In this document: positions 16,292 through 22,904 of the stretch, one piece after another | Layout: each line of letters starts with the position of its first letter | Numbering within the stretch: the first letter of the stretch is position 1 | Source: JANPEZ01 sp031423155 | Lineage (GTDB): Bacteria; Actinomycetota; UBA4738; HRBIN12 | Direction: 5' to 3' | Length of the DNA stretch: 40,713 bases | NCBI GenBank assembly: GCA_031423155.1 | Contig: JANPEZ010000166.1 | Coordinates: forward strand, 1-40,713 | Notes under the pieces: model-generated | The model's database searches: none | Seen by the model: the letters and a program-made list of their open reading frames with translations, nothing else | What the model was told of the DNA's origin: nothing | Translations under genes and position numbers: made by a program

Positions 16292-17350
16292 ATGTCAGCC
16301 CTGCCGCGACTCACGAGCTTCAGTCATGGCGCCGGCTGCGCCTGCAAGCTGGGACCGGCTGAGCTCGAACAGGTTTTGGGTTCGCTCGGTCCGCTTGGCC
16401 CCTCCGAGGACCTGTTGGTCGGAACCGAGACGGGAGATGACGCGGCCGTATATCGGCTCTCGGACGACCAAGCCCTCGTGGCGACGGTCGACTTCTTCAC
16501 GCCGATCGTCGATGACCCTTACGACTGGGGCCGGATCGCCGCGGCCAACGCTCTCTCCGACGTGTACGCGATGGGAGCCCGGCCGATCCTGGCCTTGAAC
16601 GTCGCGGCCTGGCCGGTCGATGATCTGCCCCTGCAGATGCTTGGGGACGTTCTGCGAGGAGGGTCCGATGTCGCTGCGGCTGCCGGGATCCCAATCGTCG
16701 GAGGTCATTCCATCACCGACCCCGAACCCAAGTATGGGATGGTCGCGCTCGGCCTGGTTCATCCGGATCGGATCGTGCGCAACACCGGTGTCACGCCCGG
16801 GGCATCCCTGGTTCTGACCAAGCCCCTCGGTTTGGGAATGATCTCGACCGCCATCAAGCAAGGCAAGGCATCCGAGGCACAGATCGCGGAAGCGGTGGAT
16901 GTGATGACGACCCTGAATCGTGACGCCGCCGATGCCATGCTCGAGGCGGGAACGCAGGCCGCGACCGACGTCACGGGCTTCGGACTGATCGGTCACCTGC
17001 ACAAGATGCTCGCCGCCTCGGGCGTCGACGCCGAGATCGACGCCGGTTCGGTCGCCTTCATCGAAGGGTCGGTCGAGCTCGCGCGGGCCGGCATCGCGGC
17101 AGGTGGGACGCGCCGCAACCACGCGTTCGTCGATCCGCGTACCGATTGGGGCTCGCTGCCCGAACCTGACCAGCTGGCGCTCGCCGATGCTCAGACGAGT
17201 GGGGGACTGCTGATAGCGACGACCGATCCCGACCTTCTGGCGCGTGCGCTAGACGAGCGGTCGGTGTTCCACAGGACCATCGGGCGGACCGTGACGGCGC
17301 ATAGCGGCGATGCCGGCCGCATCCGGATCCACGGAAGCATCGGCTCCTAG
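16292..17350 (+). CDS. selD: Selenide, water dikinase (selenophosphate synthetase)
   Basis: A 352-residue cytosolic enzyme that makes selenophosphate from selenide and ATP, the selenium donor for selenocysteine or 2-selenouridine. The N-terminal active-site segment SHGAGCACKLGP has the catalytic Cys (encoded TGC, so Cys rather than Sec) and Lys three residues later, equivalent to E. coli C17 and K20. ETGDDAAVY, ATVDFFTPIVDDPYDWG, ANALSDVYAMGARP and GGHSITDPEPKYG follow, all conserved SelD segments. Length matches E. coli SelD (347). No selA, selB, selC or mnmH/selU gene is in the window, so the use of selenophosphate cannot be decided here. ATG is 7 nt after TATCCT (16279-16284). Confidence 0.95.
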   Translation: MSALPRLTSFSHGAGCACKLGPAELEQVLGSLGPLGPSEDLLVGTETGDDAAVYRLSDDQALVATVDFFTPIVDDPYDWGRIAAANALSDVYAMGARPILALNVAAWPVDDLPLQMLGDVLRGGSDVAAAAGIPIVGGHSITDPEPKYGMVALGLVHPDRIVRNTGVTPGASLVLTKPLGLGMISTAIKQGKASEAQIAEAVDVMTTLNRDAADAMLEAGTQAATDVTGFGLIGHLHKMLAASGVDAEIDAGSVAFIEGSVELARAGIAAGGTRRNHAFVDPRTDWGSLPEPDQLALADAQTSGGLLIATTDPDLLARALDERSVFHRTIGRTVTAHSGDAGRIRIHGSIGS

Positions 17351-17363
17351 TTACGCCGAGTCT

Positions 17364-17378
17364 GATCGGGTGCCGATC
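17364..17378 (+). terminator. Small hairpin after selD
   Basis: GATCGG-GTG-CCGATC gives perfect 6-bp arms with a 3-nt loop, 14 nt after the selD stop. It lacks a following U-tract, so it is only a terminator candidate. The mec promoter lies just downstream. Confidence 0.35.
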
Positions 17379-17401
17379 TCGGGAATAACCGACCCCACTG
17401 G

Positions 17402-17407
17402 TAGCAT
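17402..17407 (+). promoter_or_regulatory. -10 box of the mec-cysO operon
   Basis: TAGCAT lies 58 nt before the mec ATG. With the GGAAGG ribosome binding site just before that ATG it suggests a leadered transcript of about 50 nt for the mec-E1-cysO genes. No convincing -35 is seen. Confidence 0.45.
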
Positions 17408-17465
17408 TTGCACCTGCAACGGAATCGGCCGAGGCCGTGCCTGAGCTACCTACCGGAAGGTCCCG

Positions 17466-17864
17466 ATGACCGAGTTGGACGGCGTCTTCTTCAAAGAGAT
17501 CGTGGAGCAAGGGCTCCGCGAGTTTCCGAACGAATGCTGCGGTCTCATCGCGGCCGCCGACGGCACCCCGGTCAAGGTCATCCCGATGAAGAACGCGGAT
17601 GCGAGTCCGGTCACCTATCGGCTCGACGGCAAGGAGCAGTTGAAGGTGTTCGACGAGATGGACGAGCAGGGCCTGGAGCTGTGGGCCATATATCACTCGC
17701 ACACCCACTCGGAGGCCTACCCTTCCGAGACCGACCGGCGCCTGGCGTTCTACCGCGACTCCAGGTACATGGTCCTGTCGCTGGCCGACCGCGAGAACCC
17801 GGAGCTGCGGTCGTTCTACCTGCGAGAAGACGAGGTCATCGAAGAGGAGCTTTCGATCGTATGA
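17466..17864 (+). CDS. mec: JAMM/MPN metalloprotease, CysO-cysteine hydrolase
   Basis: A 132-residue zinc isopeptidase-type enzyme of the Mov34/JAB superfamily. The full JAMM signature is present: E23 (NECCGLI), H77-S-H79, then seven residues, S87 and D90 (HSHTHSEAYPSETD). In M. tuberculosis, Mec (Rv1334) releases cysteine from the CysO-Cys adduct. Here the gene is co-translated with an E1-like gene (ATGA overlap at 17861-17864) and is followed by cysO and cysM, so the same role is well supported. It may also trim the encoded terminal Cys of the neighbouring CysO. GGAAGG lies just before the ATG. Confidence 0.93.
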   Translation: MTELDGVFFKEIVEQGLREFPNECCGLIAAADGTPVKVIPMKNADASPVTYRLDGKEQLKVFDEMDEQGLELWAIYHSHTHSEAYPSETDRRLAFYRDSRYMVLSLADRENPELRSFYLREDEVIEEELSIV

Positions 17865-18682
17865 GCGGTTTCACCGAGGATCAGGTCCAGCGTTACGCGC
17901 GGCACATAATCCTGCCCAACATCGGCGGGGCGGGCCAGCGCAAGCTGCTGGACGCGAAGGTCCTGGTTATCGGCGCCGGGGGATTGGGTTCGCCCGTGCT
18001 GCTCTACCTGGCCGCCGCCGGGATCGGAACTATCGGCATCGTCGACTTCGACCGAGTGGACGTTTCCAACCTTCAGCGGCAGATCCTTCACACCGACGCC
18101 GACGTCGGCCGTCCGAAGGTGCAGTCGGCCTTCGAGCACCTTCGTGCCATCAACCCGACCATCGAGATCATCGCCCACGACACGATGCTGCACAGCTCGA
18201 ACGTCTTCGAGATCTTCGAGCCGTATGACCTCGTGATCGACGGCACCGACAACTTCCCGGTGCGATACCTGGTGAACGACGCTACGCAGTTCATGGGCAA
18301 GCCGCTCGTCTACGGGTCGATCTACCAGTTCGAGGGCCAGGCCACCGTCTTCATGCCCGGCAAGGAGGCCCCGTGCTACAGGTGCCTCTTCCCCGCTCCG
18401 CCCCCTCCGGGGACCGTCCCGTCGTGCGCAGAGGGCGGCGTCTTCGGAGTCCTTCCCGGAGTGATCGGATCGATCCAGGCGACCGAGGCCATCAAGATCA
18501 TCACCGGCGAGGGCGACCCGCTGATCGGCCGGCTCCTGCTCTACGACGCCCTCCACATGAGCTTCCAAGAAGTGAAGATCCGCTGGGACGCCGACTGCCC
18601 GGTGTGCGGCAAGGAGCCGACCATCACCGAGCTGATCGACTACGACCGGTTCTGCGGAGTCCCCTCCCAAGACCCGACCTAA
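17861..18682 (+). CDS. ThiF/MoeB/MoeZ-type E1-like adenylyltransferase for the sulfur carrier
   Basis: A 273-residue E1-like enzyme that adenylates the C-terminal glycine of a ubiquitin-like sulfur carrier. It shows RYARHIILP (N-terminal Arg), the nucleotide loop GAGGLGSP, DFDRVDVSNLQRQ, the GTDNF segment, two zinc Cys pairs (C172/C175 and C246/C249), and PSCAEGGVFGV with C189 near the active-site loop. Unlike mycobacterial MoeZ (about 390 residues) it has no C-terminal rhodanese domain, so sulfide or another sulfurtransferase must supply sulfur. The ATG overlaps the mec stop. Its place inside the operon, between mec and cysO, indicates CysO as its partner. Confidence 0.92.
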   Translation: MSGFTEDQVQRYARHIILPNIGGAGQRKLLDAKVLVIGAGGLGSPVLLYLAAAGIGTIGIVDFDRVDVSNLQRQILHTDADVGRPKVQSAFEHLRAINPTIEIIAHDTMLHSSNVFEIFEPYDLVIDGTDNFPVRYLVNDATQFMGKPLVYGSIYQFEGQATVFMPGKEAPCYRCLFPAPPPPGTVPSCAEGGVFGVLPGVIGSIQATEAIKIITGEGDPLIGRLLLYDALHMSFQEVKIRWDADCPVCGKEPTITELIDYDRFCGVPSQDPT

Positions 18683-18696
18683 CGAGGAGAAGACCG

Positions 18697-18972
18697 ATGG
18701 TGACCGTGAAGCTCCCGACGATCCTTCGAAAGCACGCCGGCGACCAGGCCAAGGTGAGCGCCGACGGCGCAACTCTCTCGGACGTCCTGGCCGACCTGGA
18801 AGCCAAGTTCCCCGGTATCACCAAGAACGTCCTTGCCGAAGACGGCGGCCTGCACCGTTTCATCAACGTCTACGTGAACGACGAGGACGTGCGCTATCTC
18901 GGCTCTTTGGAGACCGCGATAGGCGAGGGTGACACGGTTTCGATCCTGCCCGCGGTCGCCGGCGGCTGCTGA
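18697..18972 (+). CDS. cysO: Ubiquitin-like sulfur carrier protein CysO with terminal Gly-Gly-Cys
   Basis: A 91-residue beta-grasp protein of the MoaD/ThiS family, close to M. tuberculosis CysO (Rv1335): VTVKLPTILRKHAG at the N-terminus, then LHRFINVYVNDEDVRYLG and ILPAVAGG. The open frame does not stop at the diglycine but encodes one more residue, Cys (TGC at 18967-18969, then TGA). Gly-Gly-Cys is what CysM forms on CysO after the S-to-N shift, so the translated protein equals the pathway intermediate and should need Mec cleavage before its first cycle. I chose the ATG at 18697, which has GAGGAG upstream; the frame is open further 5' but inside the E1-like gene. Confidence 0.94.
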   Translation: MVTVKLPTILRKHAGDQAKVSADGATLSDVLADLEAKFPGITKNVLAEDGGLHRFINVYVNDEDVRYLGSLETAIGEGDTVSILPAVAGGC

Positions 18973-18994
18973 GCCTGACTCTCGCTCACGCTGG

Positions 18995-19000
18995 GATAAT
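18995..19000 (+). promoter_or_regulatory. Leaderless-type -10 box for cysM
   Basis: GATAAT ends 6 nt before the cysM GTG, in the 34-nt gap after cysO. It would give cysM its own leaderless promoter within the operon. Confidence 0.5.
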
Positions 19001-19006
19001 CGGTCC

Positions 19007-19942
19007 GTGACCCGCTACGACGACATCTTGGAGGCGATCGGGAACACTCCTCTCGTTGGGATGAGGAACATGTCCCCGAAGCCGGGTGTGCGCCTGTGGG
19101 CCAAGCTCGAGGGCAACAACCCGACGGGCTCGACCAAGGACCGGATCGCCAAGAAGATGGTCGAGGTGGCCGAGGCCTCCGGGGAGCTCACCCCCGACAA
19201 GGTCATCCTGGAGCCGACCTCCGGGAACACCGGGATCGCGCTGGCGATGGTCGCGCGCCGCAAGGGGTACAAGCTCACGGTTGTGATACCCGACAACGCA
19301 AGCGTCGAGCGCATCGGGCTTCTCCAGCTCTTCGGCGCCGAGATCGTCTACAGCGCCGGCAACAAGGGAACCAACGGCTCGATCGAAGTCGCCAACGCGT
19401 TGGCCAAAGACCCCAAGTACTTCATGCCGTTCCAGTACGGGAACCCCGCCAACCCACTCGCTCACTACGAGGGCACGGCCGCCGAGATCATCGCGGACCT
19501 TCCACAGATCACTCACTTCGTCGCCGGTATGGGAACGGGAGGCACGCTCACCGGCAACGGCCGGCGGCTGCACGAACACAACCCCGACGTGAAGGTCGTT
19601 GCAGCCGAACCCGAACTGGGCGACCTGGTCTACGGACTGCGCTCGCTCGACGAGGGCTTCGTGCCGCCGATCTTCGATCCCACCGCGGTGGACCGGAAGT
19701 TCCTCGTGAACTCGTCCGATTCGCTGAGGACCAACCGTGAGCTCACCGCGCGCGAAGGCATCTTCGCCGGGATCAGCAGCGGCGCGGTCGTCTACGTCGC
19801 GCGCAGGATCGCCGCGGAGATCGAAGAAGGAGACATAGTCTGTCTTCTTCCCGACGGAGGTTGGAAGTACCTGTCGACCGAGGCCTGGGCCGAGGATATC
19901 GACGCGGCCGAGAAAGGCGTCTCGGAGTCGCTCTGGTGGTAA
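19007..19942 (+). CDS. cysM: O-phosphoserine sulfhydrylase CysM (CysO-thiocarboxylate-dependent)
   Basis: A 311-residue fold-type II PLP enzyme of the cysteine synthase family. K44 in NPTGSTKDR is the Schiff-base lysine, EPTSGNTGIALA holds the substrate loop, and GMGTGGTLTGNGR binds the cofactor phosphate. The segment GLRSLDEGFVPPIFDP with R212 matches the part of mycobacterial CysM containing the arginine that selects O-phosphoserine over O-acetylserine. The Trp-Trp C-terminus fits the flexible tail of CysM. It would use the CysO thiocarboxylate as sulfur donor. The start is the GTG at 19007, supported by the conserved N-terminus (YDDILEAIGNTPLVG) and the -10 box 6 nt upstream. Confidence 0.95.
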   Translation: MTRYDDILEAIGNTPLVGMRNMSPKPGVRLWAKLEGNNPTGSTKDRIAKKMVEVAEASGELTPDKVILEPTSGNTGIALAMVARRKGYKLTVVIPDNASVERIGLLQLFGAEIVYSAGNKGTNGSIEVANALAKDPKYFMPFQYGNPANPLAHYEGTAAEIIADLPQITHFVAGMGTGGTLTGNGRRLHEHNPDVKVVAAEPELGDLVYGLRSLDEGFVPPIFDPTAVDRKFLVNSSDSLRTNRELTAREGIFAGISSGAVVYVARRIAAEIEEGDIVCLLPDGGWKYLSTEAWAEDIDAAEKGVSESLWW

Positions 19943-19949
19943 CGCTCAG

Positions 19950-20777
19950 ATGAGCGACCCGCGGCCGATCGGGGTGTTCGACTCCGGTGTGGGTGGGCTC
20001 ACCGTCGCCCGCGCCATCTTGGACCTGCTGCCGCACGAGCCGATCGTCTACGTGGGAGACGGCGCGCGGTTCCCGTACGGCCCCAAGCCTGTCGCAGACA
20101 TCCGACGCTACGCACTGGAGATCGCCGACTACCTCGTACACCGCGACGTGAAGATGATCGTCGTCGCCTGCAACAGCGTAGAGGTTAGCGCCATCGGAGA
20201 GATCGCCGCCAGGGCCGCGATCCCAGTGGTCGGCGTTGTCGACCCCGGGGTACGGGCCGCGGTTCATGTGACCAGGAACGGGCGCATAGGGATGATCGGC
20301 ACGCAGGCGACGGTGGCTTCAGGCGCCTACGACAGGGCGCTGGCGGTGACCGGTTCCGGGGCTACCCTTGTCTCGGCCGCCTGTCCCTCGTTCGTGGAGC
20401 ATGTCGAACGAGGTGACACGACATCGCCGGAGCTTGCCGAGGCCGCGCGCGGGTATCTTGAACCGCTGAGCGAGGAAGGGATCGACACCTTGATCTTGGG
20501 CTGCACTCACTACCCGCTGCTGTCGGGACTCATACAGATGCAGATGGGGCCTGACGTTGTACTCGTTTCCTCTGCCGAGGAGACGGCCAAGGACGTCTAC
20601 GCGACCCTTATCGGAGCCGGCCTTCAGACTGGGTCGACCGGGCGCCCTCGGCACGACTTCTTGACCACCGGTGATCCTGCTCAGTTCCAGTCGCTCGCTG
20701 AGGTCTTCCTCGGACCGGAGATCGCGGAGGTCCGCGCAGCGCAAGCGCAACCGGTCGGAGGTGGCTCGTGGAGCTGA
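19950..20777 (+). CDS. murI: Glutamate racemase
   Basis: A 275-residue enzyme making D-glutamate for peptidoglycan. It begins PIGVFDSGVGGLTVARAI (catalytic Asp and Ser region). The two catalytic cysteines are C74 (VVACNSVEVSA, where most racemases have ACNTASA) and C185 (GCTHYPLL). YVGDGARFPYG is also conserved. The gene starts 7 nt after the cysM stop and its last 10 nt overlap the next gene, so it belongs to the downstream housekeeping operon. The order cysM-murI-MBL-rph-rdgB matches M. tuberculosis, except that the rhomboid gene found there between cysM and murI is absent. Confidence 0.95.
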   Translation: MSDPRPIGVFDSGVGGLTVARAILDLLPHEPIVYVGDGARFPYGPKPVADIRRYALEIADYLVHRDVKMIVVACNSVEVSAIGEIAARAAIPVVGVVDPGVRAAVHVTRNGRIGMIGTQATVASGAYDRALAVTGSGATLVSAACPSFVEHVERGDTTSPELAEAARGYLEPLSEEGIDTLILGCTHYPLLSGLIQMQMGPDVVLVSSAEETAKDVYATLIGAGLQTGSTGRPRHDFLTTGDPAQFQSLAEVFLGPEIAEVRAAQAQPVGGGSWS

Positions 20778-21520
20778 CGGTCCTTGGATGCGGAGGAACC
20801 TGGCCGGACGCGGGAGGGGCGACCAGCGGCTACCTGCTCCGACACGACGGCTTCACCCTCTGGATCGATGCCGGGACCGGGACGCTCGCCCGTCTTCAGG
20901 AGGAGATAGCGATAGCCGACGTGGACGCGGTGCTCATCTCCCACGCGCACCCGGATCACTTCGTCGACCTGTATCCGATGTTCTACGCGCGTTTCTATGC
21001 CGGGCAGGGCACATCAGGTCTTCCTCTGTACTGTCCGGAGGGCTTCTTCGAGGACTTCTCCGACCTCGTCTCCGAAGAGAGCCGCGAATCACTCAAGATC
21101 GCCTACGACGTGCGACCGCTAGCCGACGGAGCAGTGTTCGAAGCGGGCCCGTTCAGCATCCGCGCTGCCGAGATGGCTCACATCGGCGTCCAGGCTCTCG
21201 GATACCGGATCGACGGCGATGGTTCCTCGGTGGCCTACACGGGAGACACCGGCCCGACCGAGAAGCTGATCGACCTGGCCCGTGACGCCGACGTGCTGGT
21301 GTCGGAGGCTACGTGGCAGGACCAGATGGATCTCCTTCCTTTCCACCTATCCGCGTCGCAAGCGGCCGAGCATGCGACCGCGGCCGGCGTCGACATGCTG
21401 ATGCTGACCCACATCTGGCCCTCGCTGGACAAGACCGTGTCCCTGGAGCAGGCGTCCGCCGCGTTCGACGGTTCGTTGGCGCTGGCGACCGAGGGCATGA
21501 AGGTGGAGATCGGCTCTTGA
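20768..21520 (+). CDS. Metallo-beta-lactamase-fold hydrolase (Rv1339-like)
   Basis: A 250-residue MBL-fold metal enzyme with the HxHxDH zinc motif (SHAHPDHF), an early VLGCGGTWP strand and the later AYTGDTG and THIWPS segments of the RNase Z/phosphodiesterase branch. Its position between murI and RNase PH equals that of mycobacterial Rv1339, which has been reported as an atypical cyclic-AMP phosphodiesterase; this function is carried over by synteny only. GTG start at 20768, overlapping the murI end by 10 nt. If it does cleave cAMP, it could oppose the cyclase-domain proteins encoded later in this window. Confidence 0.9.
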   Translation: MELTVLGCGGTWPDAGGATSGYLLRHDGFTLWIDAGTGTLARLQEEIAIADVDAVLISHAHPDHFVDLYPMFYARFYAGQGTSGLPLYCPEGFFEDFSDLVSEESRESLKIAYDVRPLADGAVFEAGPFSIRAAEMAHIGVQALGYRIDGDGSSVAYTGDTGPTEKLIDLARDADVLVSEATWQDQMDLLPFHLSASQAAEHATAAGVDMLMLTHIWPSLDKTVSLEQASAAFDGSLALATEGMKVEIGS

Positions 21521-22236
21521 CTCGTCCCGACGGTCGCGCGGCAGACGAACTGCGTCCGGTCGAGTGGCAGCTGGGCTACCAGGAATGGGCGGAGGGTTCG
21601 ATCCTGCTCTCGATGGGAAAGACCAAGGTCCTCGTGGCTGCAAGCGTCTCGGATGATGCGCCTCGTTGGCTCAAGGGAACGGGGAAGGGCTGGGTGACCG
21701 GCGAGTACTCGATGCTGCCGCGCGCCACCTCCGAACGTTCGCCACGCGAGGTGAATAAGGGCAGGCCGGGCGGCCGGACCCAAGAGATCCAGCGCCTCAT
21801 CGGACGCTCCCTTCGCGCCGTAACCGACCTGACGAAACTCGCGGAGCGCACCGTGACGGTCGACTGCGATGTCTTGGTGGCCGACGCCGGGACGCGCACC
21901 GCGTCTATCACCGCGGGATACGTCGCGCTCGCATTGGCGCTCCGATCCCTCGAGCAGCGCGGTGAGATACCTGTCGGCGCTCTCAAGGACAGCGTCGCCG
22001 CCGTCTCCGTCGGCATCGTCGAGGGCGAGCCGCGACTCGATATCTGCTACGAAGAGGATGCCGGCGCGCAGGTCGACTTCAACGTCGTGATGACCGGGGC
22101 GGGCAAGTTGGTCGAGGTGCAGGGAACAGCCGAAGGTGAGCCCTTCGGCCGCGAGGACCTGGACGCGCTGCTCGACCTCGCCTCTGCCGGGATCGGTCAA
22201 CTGACGAAGATCCAGCGCGAGGCGCTGGGCTCGTAG
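21517..22236 (+). CDS. rph: Ribonuclease PH
   Basis: A 239-residue phosphorolytic 3'-5' exoribonuclease that trims tRNA 3' ends. It begins with RPDGRAADELRPV, the conserved N-terminus, and contains GKTKVLVAASV, GWVTGEYSMLPRAT, RGGRTQEIQRLIGRSLR-like sequence (here GGRTQEIQRLIGRSLR), DCDVLVADAGTRTASITAGYVAL and the C-terminal FNVVMTG/EVQGTAEGEPF. The start is TTG at 21517, forming a TTGA overlap with the upstream stop; the first downstream Met lies well inside the fold, so TTG is preferred. Confidence 0.96.
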   Translation: MTRPDGRAADELRPVEWQLGYQEWAEGSILLSMGKTKVLVAASVSDDAPRWLKGTGKGWVTGEYSMLPRATSERSPREVNKGRPGGRTQEIQRLIGRSLRAVTDLTKLAERTVTVDCDVLVADAGTRTASITAGYVALALALRSLEQRGEIPVGALKDSVAAVSVGIVEGEPRLDICYEEDAGAQVDFNVVMTGAGKLVEVQGTAEGEPFGREDLDALLDLASAGIGQLTKIQREALGS

Positions 22237-22238
22237 TC

Positions 22239-22838
22239 GTGGCGTTCCCCGAGCGCATCGCGATCGCCTCCCACAACGCCCACAAGCTCCGCGAACTCGC
22301 GCGCATCTGCGCCGACTGGCCGGTCGAGTGGGTCACGGTCGAGAGCCATGGTCCGAGCGGCTTCCCCGATGTCGAGGAGACCGGCAAGACCTACCTCGAC
22401 AATGCGCTGCTGAAGGCACGAGCGGTCTCGGAGGCACTGGGGATCCCCGCGATGGCCGATGATTCCGGGATCGAGGTCGATCCTCTCGGAGGAGCACCGG
22501 GCCCTCGCAGCGCGAGGTATTCCGGGCCGCATGCCTCCGACGAGCAGAACCTGGCCGCGCTCATGAGCGCGGTCGCCGGTATCCCCGCTTCCGGGCGGAT
22601 CGCGCGATATCGCTGCGTGGCGGCGATCGCCTGGCCCGATGGTCACGAGCTCCATGAGGACGGCACCTGCGAGGGAACGCTCCTCGGCAAGCGCCGGGGG
22701 CAGCGAGGCTTCGGCTACGACCCGATCTTCGTGCCTGCGGGCTGGGAGGAGACGATGGCCGAGTTGACCGACGAGCAGAAGGACCGGATCAGCCACCGAG
22801 GCCGCGCCTTCCGGGCCCTTCGGGCCACTCTCGCCTGA
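22239..22838 (+). CDS. rdgB: XTP/dITP diphosphatase (RdgB/HAM1 family)
   Basis: A 199-residue pyrophosphatase that removes non-canonical purine nucleotides such as dITP and XTP. The N-terminal IASHNAHKLRELA (SHNxxK substrate motif), the metal segment ADDSGIEVDPLGGAPGPRSARYSG and the late FGYDPIFVP and SHRGRAF motifs are all present. Length is normal. The GTG start lies 2 nt after the rph stop, the same rph-rdgB coupling as in mycobacteria. Confidence 0.96.
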   Translation: MAFPERIAIASHNAHKLRELARICADWPVEWVTVESHGPSGFPDVEETGKTYLDNALLKARAVSEALGIPAMADDSGIEVDPLGGAPGPRSARYSGPHASDEQNLAALMSAVAGIPASGRIARYRCVAAIAWPDGHELHEDGTCEGTLLGKRRGQRGFGYDPIFVPAGWEETMAELTDEQKDRISHRGRAFRALRATLA

Positions 22839-22904
22839 GTTACAGGCGTCGCTCGCAGCTGCCGAGACCTTCCTCAGACGAGGCGCCGGCCCCTAGGGAG
22901 TCAC

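Noticed and set aside
16292..17350. Possible selenocysteine codon in selD or neighbours
   Set aside because: The catalytic residue is encoded by TGC; no in-frame TGA followed by conserved sequence was found in any gene of the window.
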